DNA from: Euphorbia lathyris
Taxonomy: Eukaryota; Streptophyta; Magnoliopsida; Malpighiales; Euphorbiaceae
Length of the DNA: 64,000 nucleotides
Assembly: GCF_963576675.1 (NCBI RefSeq)
Contig: NC_088910.1
Span: 107,350,807 to 107,414,806 of the forward strand
Direction: 5' to 3'
In this document: piece by piece, positions 23,277 through 35,033 of the stretch
How the letters are laid out: every line of letters begins with the position of its first letter
Numbering within the stretch: position 1 is the stretch's first letter
The notes under the pieces: model-generated
What the model was told of the DNA's origin: nothing
Databases searched by the model: none
The model's input: only the letters and a program-made list of their open reading frames with translations
Position numbers and translations under genes: made by a program

Positions 23277-24380
23277 TAATATACATTTCGTCGTAAAAGC
23301 TTTACCATACGCTAACACGCCTCATCCCGTGCCTGATCCAAGCCCCGCGTGGATGACCTTCTGGACTTTTCTCTGGATCAAACCCTCAAGTACGCGGAGC
23401 GTGTAATAAACCAAGCGGAGCGTGCCCCACTTGTTGTGTGGCACAGTTTTGGCCTCCTTACTCGCTTGTTGCTCGTGCTTAATTCTTCCTCTGACTTCCC
23501 TCGTCCAGACCCGATCCTATGGAAAGATGCCCCGCATCATAATGTCTATATCATCTCGTGTTTTCAGCTAGATGCATGAGGTTTTGATCGGTATTTGATG
23601 CAAATGATCAAATTTCGTGTGATTATGGAACACTCGTGAAAAAAATGAAGCATTAGTGAATGCTTTTAAATTAGGCTAAAAACGCACTTTGAATATGGTA
23701 ATGTGTGCCAAATAACTCAATTTTATTCCTCAAAGTGTAAATCTCGATTTGTTGAAGACTGAGTGTAATGAAAATTTTTACATGTTCAAAATAGTTCTAA
23801 ATTCATTTACAAAATTTAAGATTTTCATATAAAACTTCATCCTATCAATATTTAACATGTCTGTAAATGCATTTTCTTTATGTTTTGTTCAACTAAAACA
23901 AAACCCAGAATAACGATCATTTATTAAAAGCTTAAAATTATATATTTTTTATTTTTAAATTTTTTCAAAACTTATAAATATTTAAACAACTAATAAAAAT
24001 AAATAAATAAATAATTACGATCTAAAAATATACTAAATCAAACATAAAAATATTTAAACACTTTCGAAACCCACACACAAAGTACAAAAAGAATATAACA
24101 TAGTCAACAAGTACTAGAATCTATCATTTACTCTCATCCCCCGTTAGTATAACATTTAGTCCCGAAATGTGAAAAATGACACTATTAAAGGAAAAAGTAA
24201 AGGATAAGAATCTCTCTATCTGCGGAAACTGCCAGTTATCCTGATTGGCATAATGGGTCATGAAATGATCCATCCTCTACAGAATAGGGTCTTACAGGTG
24301 CTGGTACGTTAATTCCAAACTATTTTTTTAATAAAAATTAAAACTTACACAAATAAAAACAAATGAAATTTTTATTAAAA

Positions 24381-24387
<7 letters not shown>
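23277..24387 (+). other. Flank of the Ty3 LTR with a further word pair; otherwise unrecognised
   Basis: The 11-bp word recurs outside the called LTR: AAGCCCCGCGT at 23340, and a 21-bp-offset pair at 23392/23413 (ACGCGGAGCGT, AAGCGGAGCGT). This suggests that the flank is part of a related element, or that the LTR boundary is more complex than called. A 76-codon frame at 23349-23579 spans these words and looks fortuitous. From about 23600 the sequence is AT-rich without features I recognise. Confidence 0.5.

Positions 24388-24429
<42 letters not shown>
24388..24429. repeat. (TA)n microsatellite
   Basis: About 20 uninterrupted TA dinucleotides. Confidence 0.95.
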
Positions 24430-24433
<4 letters not shown>

Positions 24434-24670
24434 TAGTTATCCCGTTTTAATTTTATTTAATAAAAATGAAAATACAAACAATTGCTAAAATAAATAAAAA
24501 TATAACGAGATAGAAAATTAGATTGCTTCCCAATAAGCGCTAAATTAATTTAAGTCGTTTAGCTCGACTTATACTTCCTTTTTATGTGAACGTATGAAGT
24601 CATATGAGGAATCCAAATTCTTTGATAAAAATCTTGTATATGCACATTGGATTGTTAGATGGAAGATAAT

Positions 24671-25237
24671 TTAACAAAATCCACGACATAAATTTGAAAA
24701 AAAAATATGTACGAGTTTTGATTTCCCCTCTTTTGACGTGTGTGGTAAGTCATATAACATATAAAATTCTAAAGTCGGGGTTATCTCGAACTCCTCTATC
24801 ATAGATTTATTTAACAAAAATTTCAACTCTTCACTTATGGTCGGACGATCACTATTTTCCGCTAATATTGGCTCCAAAGATTTATTGAGAAAATTACCAT
24901 GTTGAGGCTCATCTAAGATAAATACTTCAATGTTATCATTTGAATCAAACTCTAATTGATTTATCTACAGTCAAATCAATTAGTAGACCGCGTTTAGTGC
25001 CAATATCTCTTATTAAAGTATAGGAACTATCATGTTGATTTTATTTTGAAGAAATAAATCAATCATTAGTTCCCCAATAGTCTTTTCTTCATCGCCGATG
25101 TATTGTGGTGAATTTGGACCATCATATTGATATTCGAACCATGAATTTTCAAGTTCGTCCTCCCTATTTGAGTAGAGTGAGCTGAAAACTTTTTCTGTCG
25201 ACAAATGTATTCCCCATGAAAAATCATTCATCGCCAT
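24671..25237 (-). pseudogene. Unrecognised decayed coding region
   Basis: Two minus-strand frames of 74 and 68 codons (25013-25237 and 24671-24877) are separated by about 135 bases. In that gap a third frame reads sensibly (VFILDEPQHGNFLNKSLEP) and runs into the second. Composition is acidic and not low-complexity, and the translated parts look more protein-like than the surrounding AT-rich sequence. I do not recognise a family. It could be a fragment of a retroelement gag or accessory protein, or a dead host gene. Confidence 0.3.
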
Positions 25238-25839
25238 GATTTTGATTGTTTATTTTTAAATGTATAGATTGAATTGAGTTGTCTAATTAAAGTTATTTGA
25301 TACAGTTAATTAGGCGAACTATTTCATTGATACAAAATTAAAATTTTGAAACAATGAATCAACCTATATAAGTTTATTGATATATAATTGTTATAATTAA
25401 TAAATGGATATGGTAATTATGTGTGTTTTAATTTGATTCTATAAACCGTTTTTGTGCTTAATAATTATATTCGATTTGCTAGTTAAACACGTTAAACAAT
25501 TTCGGTAAAATAGTTAAATACAATAATTTAATAATCTCTCGTCTTAAAAGTTTTGTGTTTTGAAATTGATTTTGCAGTAGGTTATTTGATGTTTAATTAT
25601 TTGTATGTGATACAGTTGAATTAAACACGTTAAACAATTTTGGTAGAATAATTGAACACAAGTGATTAATGTTTTGTATAGTTATATTTTGAGTGTCTAA
25701 TTAAGTTTATATTTGATATATTTTAATTAGAATAAAATATAAATGATACAACATTAATTAAAGGTTAATTTGATACAAAATTAATTAAAGGACTAAATCG
25801 ATAGTAAAATTAACTTAAGAGTTAATATGGTTAACTAAA
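25238..25839. other. AT-rich stretch with a 40-bp direct repeat
   Basis: An imperfect direct repeat (TTAAACACGTTAAACAATTT and following bases) occurs at about 25493-25533 and 25621-25661. Nothing else is recognisable. It may be decayed leader or LTR of the old copia copy that becomes recognisable at 25840. Confidence 0.4.
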
Positions 25840-25918
25840 ATATTACATAAACCGTTTATGTAATCAACCAATTAAATTTATTTAATTGAGTCTTGGTATG
25901 TTTGACATTATGGATATT
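25840..25918 (+). mobile_element. Old copia leader fragment (plus strand), piece 1
   Basis: This matches the reverse complement of the array leader around 16085-16170 (GTAATCAACCAATTAAATTT and onward). It is the first recognisable piece of an old copy of the same family in opposite orientation, which resumes at about 27025. Confidence 0.75.
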
Positions 25919-25959
25919 ATTAAACCTCTCTATAATTGTTATGTTGTCTTTAGTAATTT

Positions 25960-26141
25960 CGGTAGTTTTCACCTGGTCAGTAACTGACCAAGTGAATTTG
26001 GTCAATCCCCATTAGATGTAGGAGGTACAAATCTAACTCTTACGATGATTTTAATCTCCACCATACGATTTTAATAAGTTTAGATCTAATGGTGATTGAC
26101 CAAATTCACTTGATCAGCCACTAACCAGGGGAAAATTACCG
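25960..26141. mobile_element. Foldback MITE with 9-bp target duplication
   Basis: Terminal inverted repeats of about 55 bp start CGGTAGTTTTCACCTGG on the left and CGGTAATTTTCCCCTGG on the right. They nearly fill the 182-bp element. TTAGTAATT occurs at 25950-25958 and again at 26142-26150. Repeat length and a 9-bp duplication fit a Mutator-like MITE. It carries no coding capacity. Confidence 0.8.
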
Positions 26142-27024
26142 TTAGTAATTGTTTGCACCAAAAATAAAGTTTTTTTATTGCACACCCTGGTTTACTCTTT
26201 TCATGGGATAAACTTTTCTTTTTAGGAAACCTTTTCTTAAAAGAACATTTTAGGAAACTTTTCCTTAAAAGGTCTGTTTAGGAAACTTTTCATTTCGGAA
26301 AACTTTTCATATTTTTCTAGTACATCGTTCACTTAGGATTTCCTATAGAGTGAACCTCAGTTTCCCTTAGGGGAAACATCTAAAATAGTGTACCAACTTC
26401 CTATACCATGTACCTCAGGGGAAACCAACTTCCTATGTAGTGTACCCCGTGGGAAACCAACTTCCTATAGTGGACATCAGAGGGGACTTAAAGTAAACAT
26501 AGGGGAACCAAGGCTAGTTAATATTTTAACGTGTTTTTGTGAGCCAATTAAAAAGCAGAAAAAATCAGAAAGTATACATATCAATCCATCGTGGAAGTCA
26601 AAGTGGAGGTTACTCAATATGGTGGAGAACGTGGATAAGTGAAAGCATGCAGGAAGTTACCTCCAACATCTATTAAAGAAAGGAATCACGATGAGAACAT
26701 CCCCAACTCAACAACTCGACAAACCCAAGCAAAAACTCTAGCAAATTACCTCTAGACTTCAGCAATTTAGAATACTCAATCATTCCATTAGTTTCAATTT
26801 TCAGATCCAAAGTTCATTCAAGCTTCCAGTACATTTTTATTTTATTGTTGTTCAACCATTTTCTGTAAGGTCGGTATCATTTTGATAATCGAATCTTTTA
26901 GGAATTTTACGGTCTCTTTATTCCATACAATCGTTTGATAATTAGAAGTTAATTAGGCGCACTCAATATCATTCCATAGTTCGAGAATACTATAATTCTC
27001 TAGCACGCCCACAAATTCCCACGA
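26142..27024. other. Unassigned insert within the old copia leader, with short tandem repeats
   Basis: This stretch and 25919-25959 separate two pieces of leader that are contiguous in the array copies, so they were inserted together with the MITE region. It contains repeated GGAAACTTTTC words (26222-26310) and three imperfect 32-bp tandem units beginning ACCAACTTCCTAT at 26392, 26424 and 26456. No coding sequence is recognised and no clear terminal repeats are seen. Confidence 0.5.
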
Positions 27025-27612
27025 AAGAGCCAAACAGTAATTTTTGGAAAATAGGGTCTGCGTGTCCTGCATTGTCTACTCTCTATTGTATTTCTCTTCT
27101 CACCTAAAATCCTTTCAAATTAGTTGAAGTATTCTAAGTAGCATAGAAATTAATATTGTTGTAAATTCTAGGCGCCAAGGAAAAGATGGAGGACCTGGAC
27201 GATAAATATGTAATAGTTAGTATTTACCCTAATGTTAACATTTTATTCCGTTTCTGGCTTAATGAAATAAATTTAGACAATATGTCCATAACCGCCAATA
27301 TTGAATGTATGGTCTGATATATGCTAAAGCAAATCAAGACTAGTTTAGATTATAAGACTTTAAAATAAATCCCTCACTAAACAAAAGTTATGTCCATAAA
27401 TAAGTTATAAATCAGTTGCCTCCTTAATATTATAATTCAGCCGACAGTATCTGGGGGCCTTTGGGTTGTTGAGTCACTCAAGCTTGGGGCCTTATGGATA
27501 GCACCTGAATTATTGAAAAATTATTTTGACGAATATATAAGGTTAATGACTTAAACTAGTTTAGAATAATTAAACGGGTCACTCATGTTATTCGAAACTG
27601 GTAGGCAAGATG
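27025..27612 (+). mobile_element. Old copia leader fragment, piece 2
   Basis: This aligns as reverse complement with array leader 15470-16050. Shared words include ATAGAAATTAATAT, GCTAAAGCAAATCAAGACTA and AATATTATAATTCAGCCG. Many substitutions and indels show that it is much older than the array. It is interrupted at 27613-27620 by the hAT-like element. Confidence 0.88.
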
Positions 27613-27620
27613 GTTGGGAT

Positions 27621-28070
27621 CAGGGACAAAACTAGGGGGTTGGGGTAGGCTTGAGTCCCGGCAGGCCGCTAGAGAATTGTCTTTAAGTTGTGCGCAATGC
27701 ACTTATATTAAACAAATGAAAATTACATTAAAGACAAAGGAAAAGCCTCAACCCATCCCACTCATGTGATTCGAACCCATGAACGTTAGGTAAGCTAAGA
27801 GCTTCACTACAATATATCTTCACCATTAAAAAAAAAAGTAAATATATTTAATATTCATTTTTATTATGTCTTTACCATTTAAAAAAATAAACATGTTTAA
27901 TTTTCAATTAGTTCAATGATAGTTTCTAAAAATGATAACATTTTTACAGTTTGAACACGTTGGAGGATAAATGTTTTTTGCCCAGCCCTAACGGACTGGA
28001 CTTTGAAAATTTACTGTCAACCGCACAGTTAAAATTAGCCCCCCAAATCTTAATTCCTGGTTCCGCACTG
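27621..28070. mobile_element. hAT-like non-autonomous element, 8-bp target duplication
   Basis: The element is 450 bp with imperfect terminal inverted repeats: CAGGGACAAAACTAGG on the left and the complement of CCTGGTTCCGCACTG on the right. GTTGGGAT is exactly duplicated at 27613-27620 and 28071-28078, the size typical of hAT elements. It has no transposase. It is inserted in the old copia leader, which resumes at 28079. Confidence 0.88.
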
Positions 28071-28078
28071 GTTGGGAT

Positions 28079-28118
28079 TAATATTAAAACGTAATAGTTA
28101 CTAATGTGGTTAGTAACC
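28079..28118 (+). mobile_element. Old copia leader fragment, piece 3
   Basis: Contains GTTACTAATGTGGTTAGTAACC, matching the array leader near 15420-15440. It ends in TAACC, the target duplication of the Tat element that follows. Confidence 0.85.
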
Positions 28119-28597
28119 TGATAACATTAGGATATTATCATAAGGACCGAAAGGGGTAATTACCTTAAGATATGCCACGTAGCAAAGGAAGCCGTCTGGC
28201 GGATCATCCTAGATCAGCTCTAAGAGATCCGTCGGCGGATCTCTTAGGCGAATCTCTCCATTTACCTAGGTAACGGCTGGCCGCCGTCTCGGCCATAAAT
28301 GATTATTAAATGAATCATTAAATATTCTCAAACCGCCAAATTAAGAGTAACTTGTAACCACCATTAAATGAGCATTAATGGATGCTTTCTAGTTACCTAG
28401 GGGTTACGAATTCCTCAACTATATATAGCCTACCTTTCCATACTATCAAGGTACACTTACTCTTATATTCTCTAAGCTTCATCAATATAGTTTATTCTCC
28501 CTATATTCTACTGACTTTAGCATCGGAGTGTCCCCGGCAGATCACAACGGCGCCTCCCAGGGACGTGATCCGATCAGAAGTTTCTCTTGTGTTATCA
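28119..28597 (+). repeat. Tat element 5' LTR (479 bp)
   Basis: Begins TGATAACATTAGG and ends GTTATCA. A perfect 11-bp inverted repeat (TAAGAGATCCG, 4-nt loop, complement) lies at 28221-28246, and TATATATAG at 28420-28428 is the likely TATA box. Confidence 0.95.
28420..28428 (+). promoter_or_regulatory. TATA box of the Tat 5' LTR
   Basis: TATATATAG, conserved in the 3' LTR at 37838-37846. It would drive the gag-pol transcript. Confidence 0.6.
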
Positions 28598-28618
28598 ATT
28601 GGTGCGGTGAGCGTGGAA
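28598..28618 (+). promoter_or_regulatory. Primer binding site region of the Tat element
   Basis: The sequence ATTGGTGCGGTGAGCG directly follows the LTR, at the expected position of the tRNA complement. I cannot name the tRNA with confidence. Confidence 0.5.
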
Positions 28619-28661
28619 TCCTTGATCAAATAAAGGATTTTTTCGTTCACAGTGAAACATC

Positions 28662-30833
28662 ATGACCGATGAAGGACCAAATCCCTCCTCTGGGATTGAA
28701 TCACCGATAATTACACCATCTAGTGCTCGACGCATAAGCACAACTGCTCCTACAATAAATATTGATGGAAATATGCCCACTGCCTCTTTCATCAATATGT
28801 GTGTTCAGGATATTGAGGCATGATATGGACTTGAGATAGGGAACCGCCTACGGGCATCCATGACTATCCCTCCGCGTTGGAGTACAATATCTACGACATC
28901 TGTCTCATCCTTACCTCTTTTAAACTTTGGTCTGGGACCGGGTGCCCATGGCTCTTCATTCCTTCAAGCTCATAATATTGATTCCATAATAACCACTACG
29001 GCACCAGGTGACGGACGACAGGTTAACAGGGAGTTATTTCCTGGCGAGGGAAGTCGAAGGAATGATACGGTCCCTCCTGGCGGATCGGGGGTTCCAAGGT
29101 TTAGTCTCGGTGGACCAAATGTACCCAGGCGTCCGCGGACAAATTCGTCTCTTGGCGGATTCAAGGAGCCCATGCGTAAAAAGCATAAAAAGAATAAAAA
29201 TAAGCGAGCAGGATCCCCACGCCGTGGCAGATCTCCTCCATCTACTGGTCGTAGAAGAAGTAAAAGGCCAGAAATAACATCTCATATAGGTGGACCACCG
29301 CCGCATCCATCTTCGGGAACTGTTGGACACACCTCGACAGGAGGCCAGCAAAGAGGAAATGGTCCAACTCCACCAGGCAGAGGAGGTAGTGGAGGAGATG
29401 GGGGAGGAAGGGGAGGGAACGGACGTGGTAATGCAGGAAGACATTCGCCATCAGATCCATCGTCTGAGTCAAGTTCTTCTTCTTCTTCTTCTCCAAGTAG
29501 ATCGCCACGAAGGGGTCGCCCCAAGGCGGATCCGAAGAATTTTGATGATAGGGTGAGGGCCCTAGTACTCCAAATGAACGAAGAAAATGCTAGGCATAAT
29601 CCATTCGCCAATAGGGATTCGCCTTTTGCAGCCTGGATCGAGGCAGAGGAAACCGACAGAGCTTTCAAGATTCCCAACCTTGCGATATACACAGGCAAAG
29701 ATAATCCGGAGGCTCATATTCGAAAATATCGAATCTTAGCCAGACTCAATAGAGCTACTGAACCCGTGCTTTGCAAAATGTTTGTCACCACACTAGGAGG
29801 TCCAGCTTATTTGTGGTTTCAATCTTTACCTCCAGGCTCAATAAACAGCTTTGATCAATTGAGCAGGGAATTTTGTGCAAAATTTGCTGGATGCATCCCT
29901 GCACTGGTGAAATCCGGAAAGCTTTTCGAATTAAAGCAAAAGGCGAATGAGCCCCTCCGAGATTATGTGGACACTTTCAACCAGTTGTGTATACAAATAG
30001 TTGATGTCGATATCTCCGTAGCTGTGGAATGTTTTGTGAGAAACACTACATGTAAAAGTTTAGAAGAGGACCTCATCCGCAAAAAGCCTACCAGCATGGC
30101 AGAGTTGATGGAGCGTTGCAAAGACTTTATAGAGGTTGACGATATTCGCCGAGGTTCTCCATCATCGCCAAAAAAAGACAAAGGCGAATCTCATCCCCGA
30201 GATCGGGACAGAGACAAACGTCAAGATTCTTCTTCTCGGAGCAAACGAAGGGATTCTAGGAACAAATCGACGTTTGTCACTTCCTTCACACCTCTCAATG
30301 CTTTTAAAAGCGAGGTTCTTATGTGGATCGAGAATAGTCAACACAAACGGAGCATTTCATACCCCGAGCCAAAAGGAGGGGAGTACACCAATAAAGGAAA
30401 GAATCCTAAAAATTATTGCAAGTATCACAGGAAAAATGGCCATGATACAGACGCTTGTTGGGAGTTAGCTCGAGAAATTGAGCGACTCATTGAAAGAGGA
30501 AAGTTGGATCGGTTCATCCAAACAGAAGGAAAGGAAGATGATAGATCCAAGGAGGACCCAAAGAAGAAGGGAAAGGGTACCATCAATGTCATAGCAGGCG
30601 GACCTGGCTATCAGCCAGCATTGAAAAAGGCGAAGACAACCACCCTTGACAGGACATCGCTAAACCGCCCCTTCTCGGATGCGGGTCCTGAGATTTTACC
30701 CCATGCGGACGCACTGGTCGTCATTATGACGGTCGAAGGTTGGGAGATGAAGAGGGTAATGATCGATACGGGAAGTTCATGTAATGTCATTACCCGAGGA
30801 GCATTCGCCAGACTCCAGATTGATCCCGTCTAG
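28662..30833 (+). pseudogene. Tat gag and start of protease
   Basis: The likely start is ATG at 28662 (MTDEGPNPSS). It is in frame with the rest but is cut by TGA at 28821-28823, and the frame is open again from there. After a Gly/Ser/Arg-rich, disordered N-terminal third comes the retrotransposon gag domain (AYLWFQSLPPGSI, FAKF- and LRDYV-type words). Next is a CCHC-like knuckle of the YCKYHRKNGHDTDAC type (around 30415-30457), then the aspartic protease with VMIDTGSS (around 30757-30780). TAG at 30831-30833 interrupts the protease, and reading continues in the same frame. The product would form particles and process the polyprotein. Confidence 0.9.
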
Positions 30834-33800
30834 GTGGAGCCAACGGTGGTTGACATTTTGGGAGTGACAGGTCATACCATTCAGACGAAAGGCCAAGTAA
30901 CTTTGGATTGTGAGCTTGCTGATAATGATCAAGTTTGGAGAGGAGATTTGGAGTTCTCGATCTTGGATGGACAGTTAGCTTATAACATTATCCTTGGACG
31001 ACCTTTTATCTCCGAAGTTGCAGCTCTTATCTCTATTCGCCATTTGACACTTTACATTCCCACGGTCAAGGGAGGTGTGATGGTCAAAGGTTGTCAAAAG
31101 GTAGCCCAAGAAACATATTCGGCATCCTTAACGATTCGCCCTCAATCTAAAGAAGAAGATGAGGAAGAGCGTGTCACAATGGCCCTAGGTGAAACCGAAA
31201 TGTACTTTGTGGCAGAAGAGAAGCAGGTGCGAATAGCTAAGGGGCTACAGGGCAAGATCCGGGATGCGATCACCAAAGTACTTTGTGAAGCTGAAGATGT
31301 CTTTGCATGGAAGGACGAAGTTCTCCCGGGAATCAGCCCAGATGTGATCACCCACAAGCTTAACATTGATAAAGATGCAGTTCCTGTGGCTCAGAAGCGG
31401 AGAAATCATGGTCCAGAAAGGCAAAAAGCGATAGAAGAAGAAATCGCCAAGCTCCAAAAGGCGGATGCCATTGAGGAAGTACTTTACACTCAGTGGTTGG
31501 CGAACGTAGTGCTAGTCAAGAAAGCTGGCGGATCTTACCGCATGTGCATTGGCTTTACGGATCTCAATAAAGCTTGCCCTAAGGATAATTATCCTTTGCC
31601 ATGCATAGACATGCTCGTAGATGGAACGGCTGGTCACGCAATGTATTCATTTACTGACGTAAAGTCAAGTTATCATCAAATCCCGATGGAGCCCTCAGAT
31701 AGGATCAAGACCTCGTTCGTAACTCATCAAGAGACTTATTGTTTTAAAGTCATGCCCTTCGGGCTCAAAAACGCAGGAGCTACCTATCAGAGGATGATGA
31801 ACAAGATATTTGCAGACAGTAAGACTGATAATTATTCTGTCTATGTAGATGACATGATCATTAAAAGTACAACTATGGAGAAGCATGCAGAGGATATAAG
31901 GGGGGTACTGGACGTACTTCGCCACCACAACATCAAGTTGAATCCAGAGAAATGCACTTTCGGGGCAACATATGCAAATTTCTAGGGTTCATGATTAGCG
32001 AAAGAGGAATTAGCCCAAATCCTGACAAAGTCAAAGCAGTCCTAGAAATGCAACCTCCTAGGAATATCAGAGAAGTACAACGCCTCAATGGGCGTATCAT
32101 AGCCTTGGGCAGGTTTATCTCTTGCTCAGCTCGTAGATGTCAGCCTTTTTTCGAAGTTATCAAGGGACAAAAGGCGTTTGAGTGGAATGAAGATTGCCAA
32201 GATGCATTCGAAGGAATCAAGCAGTTCCTTACAGAGCCACCCTTGATGAGTCGGCCTTTGAAGGGGGAGGATCTATACATGTACGTGTCAGTTACGGATA
32301 AAGCCGTATGCACAGTCATGGTGCGAGAAGAAGATGGCCAACAATTCCCCATTTATTACGTGAGTAAGGTTTTGAAAGATGCTGAAACCAGATATTCGAA
32401 GTTGGATAAAATGGCACTGGCTGTCGTAACCACGACAATTCGCCTTAGGCCATACTTTCAGGCGCACACCGTGATAGTTCGAACCCATATACCGATGAGA
32501 AAGGTATTATAGAAGCCGGACACTTCGGGAAGGTTGATGGAATGGGCGATTCGCCTGGGCGAATTCGATGTAAGGTATGAAAGCAGGTCATCTTTGAAAA
32601 GTCAGGTCCTGGCGGAATTCGTGAATGAATTCACTGACGAGGGGATATCTCATCCCAAGCCTCCATTAGAAGAGTGGTCGATGTATACCGATGGAGCTTC
32701 CTCTGCAGATGGAGCTGGTGTAGGAGTTGTGATCAAAGGTCCCCACTATATAAGATTGCGATACGCAGCAAAGTTAAATTTCCATGCTACTAATAACGCT
32801 GCGGAGTACGAGGCTCTAATATTGGGCTTACGCCTACTTCAAGAAATCACCCCGGAACAGATCGTGATATACAGCGATTCTAAACTAATGGTCAACCAGG
32901 TGATCAAGAATTACGAGGTGAAGGACGAGGTTCTAGCCAAGTATGTAGCAGAAGTCAAAAAGATTCTGGATAACCTTGAAGCTAAAGAAACTAAGTGGGA
33001 ATTGGTTCACATACCAAGGGAATCCAATACAGAGGCTGATCAATTGGCCAAAATGGCTTCTTGTGAAGTAAACTGCGCGGATCCAGATTGTCCCTTCGAG
33101 GTAAAAATGGCTCCAGCATTCGCTACTAAAGTAGTGTCCGTACTCACAATAGTGGAAGATGATTGGAGGACAGTCATCCGCCAATATCTACTAAATGGAA
33201 CATTACCAGAAGACAAGGAAGAGGCGAAGAGGATTGTCAGGAGATCAGCTTACTTCTCCTTGATCAATGATGGTCTTTACAGAAAATCCTTTAGTCATCC
33301 TTGGCTAAAATGCATTCTACCAGAAAAAGGGCAGCAGATCCTCAAGGAGCTGCATGAAGGATCTTGTGGGTCGCATGAAGCATCCGCCACGATCTTGAGG
33401 AAATCCAGGATAGCAGGTTTCTACTGGCCCACAGCTGAGTTAGATGCCCAAAGTTTGGTGGAATCTTGTCACAGTTGTCAGATTCATGTGAATGAGTCAC
33501 ACACTATCAAGCACATTCAAAGACCAATTATTGAAGGCCATCCGTTCGCCCTTTGGGGAATAGACATCGTTGGCCCGTTTCCTCCAACTCGTCGGCAAAA
33601 GAGGTATGTAATAGTAGCAGTGGATCATTTCACCAAATGGGTAGAAGCCGAGGCCGTTTCCTCCATTACAGCAGAACAGATAGTGGAGTTTGTCAAGGAT
33701 AACATCGTAGGAAGATATGGCATTCCACATACCATCATCACTGACAACGGGACATAGTTTAACTGTGGCAAATTCAAAGCTTTTTGTGAGGGATTGGGCA

Positions 33801-34405
33801 TCCTGAACAGATTCGCCTCCGTTTATTATCCCCAGTCTAATGGAATGACCGAAGTGACCAATCGAACGATTGTAAAAGGGATAAAAAAGAGGTTGGGTGA
33901 ACACGACAAAAAATGGGCGGACCAGCTTACAAGTGTTTTGTGGGCCTATCGCACCACCCCAAGAACTGCTACGGGAGAAACGCCATTCGCCCTTTCTCAT
34001 GGAGTGGAAGCCGTAATCCCCGTTGAAATACAAGTCCCCAGTGATCGAGTGGCCTTTTACTGTGAAAAAGACAACGATAAGCGATTAAGGGAGCGTCTGG
34101 ATCAGGTTGAGGATCGCAGGAATCAATCCTATGTACGCATGGCAGCATATAAACAGCGGATCGCATCCTATCATGATAAAAATGCCAAGCTTGTGGATCT
34201 AAAGATAGGAGATCTTGTGCTTCGCAAGGCTGATAAAGTCCAATCTCGAGAAGGCAAGGGCAAGTTGGGGATCAATTGGATAGGTCCATACCAGATAGTG
34301 GAGAAGGTGGGACCAGCCACATTCAAAATACAAGATACGGAGGGCAACACCTTGCCACGCACCTGGAACCTCCAAAATCTCCGCAAATACTTTGTTAGAA
34401 AATAA
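30834..34405 (+). pseudogene. Tat pol: protease end, RT, RNase H, second RNase H, integrase
   Basis: In order: the rest of protease (YNIILGRPF); RT with LNKACPKDNYPLP, an FTDVKSSYHQI catalytic region and YVDDMIIKS (YVDD at 31842-31853); a first RNase H (to 32512); and a second, archaeal-type RNase H (MYTDGASSADGAGVGVVI, NNAAEYEALILGL, IYSDSKL, HIPRESNTEADQLA). Integrase follows, with an HHCC zinc region (ELHEG...CHSCQ), D in GIDIVGP, D in IITDNGT and E in GMTEVTN. Breaks are a one-base loss near 31973 and in-frame TAG at 32510 and 33755. Each TAG sits where relatives normally have glutamine. The last frame ends at 34405. Confidence 0.92.
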
Positions 34406-35033
34406 AGTGTGGTCTTGAGTACTCTTTTTCCTTTAACAAGCTTTTTCCCATGGGGTTTTTCTTGTTAAAGGTTTTGACGAGGCTCATCTATAAAAGACCT
34501 GTCCGCTGTAATAAGGTGTTCATCCCATTAATAAATATCATTTGTTTTATTATTCATGTTCTTTTTATAATTTACTGCTGCAATATCAATATTCCAGTCA
34601 ACGTTCTCCACATTCGCAATATATCGCTATCTTAAAGCACATAAGAGGATCAATCTTATGGGCGGATCCATCTCTAGGCGGATCCCAATCTTCAATAAGA
34701 GTTAAAACGATCCTTGGACGCAAGGTCTTTACACTCTCTTATCCTTTTCAAAAAGGAATTCACAAGTCCTACGGGCGGCTCACTTCACCTCAAAGATAGG
34801 TAGCAAGTTGAACCCCTGGGCAGCTTTACTTCCTCTAAAGAAGGAATAGAACAGCTCCAAACCTTCACAAAGGTTCATATAATGAAGTATGGCTGGCCAC
34901 CTACTTCAAACAAAAATCCTAAACATACTCACATTAAAAAACACTGTCCTGCGCAAGGATAGAAGTAGCATAATGTTTATACATAGCAATGTTTGGAATT
35001 ATGCTTGAAAAGTTTTTACAAAAACTTGTTAAA
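34406..35033 (+). other. Spacer between pol and the antisense gene of the Tat element
   Basis: Noncoding and AT-moderate, with several GGCGGAT words (for example 34660 and 34677). It is the region where the sense and antisense transcripts would converge, so it should contain both 3' ends. I could not place polyadenylation signals confidently. Confidence 0.5.

Noticed and set aside
23349..23579. 76-codon plus-strand frame at the Ty3 LTR flank
   Set aside because: It spans the diverged GC-rich word pair and has no similarity to known proteins. The word explains the GC content.
24120..24310. Possible organelle-derived insertion
   Set aside because: The locally higher GC and non-repetitive text drew attention, but I could not match it to any plastid or mitochondrial gene.
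29034..29698. Two minus-strand frames of over 130 codons opposite Tat gag
   Set aside because: They are complements of the Gly/Ser/Arg-rich gag region with biased composition. They show no motif and do not connect to the real antisense gene further right.
30831..30833. Programmed stop readthrough between gag and pol of the Tat element
   Set aside because: The TAG lies inside the protease domain, not at the gag end, and other TAG codons of the same type occur later in pol, so decay is the simpler reading.
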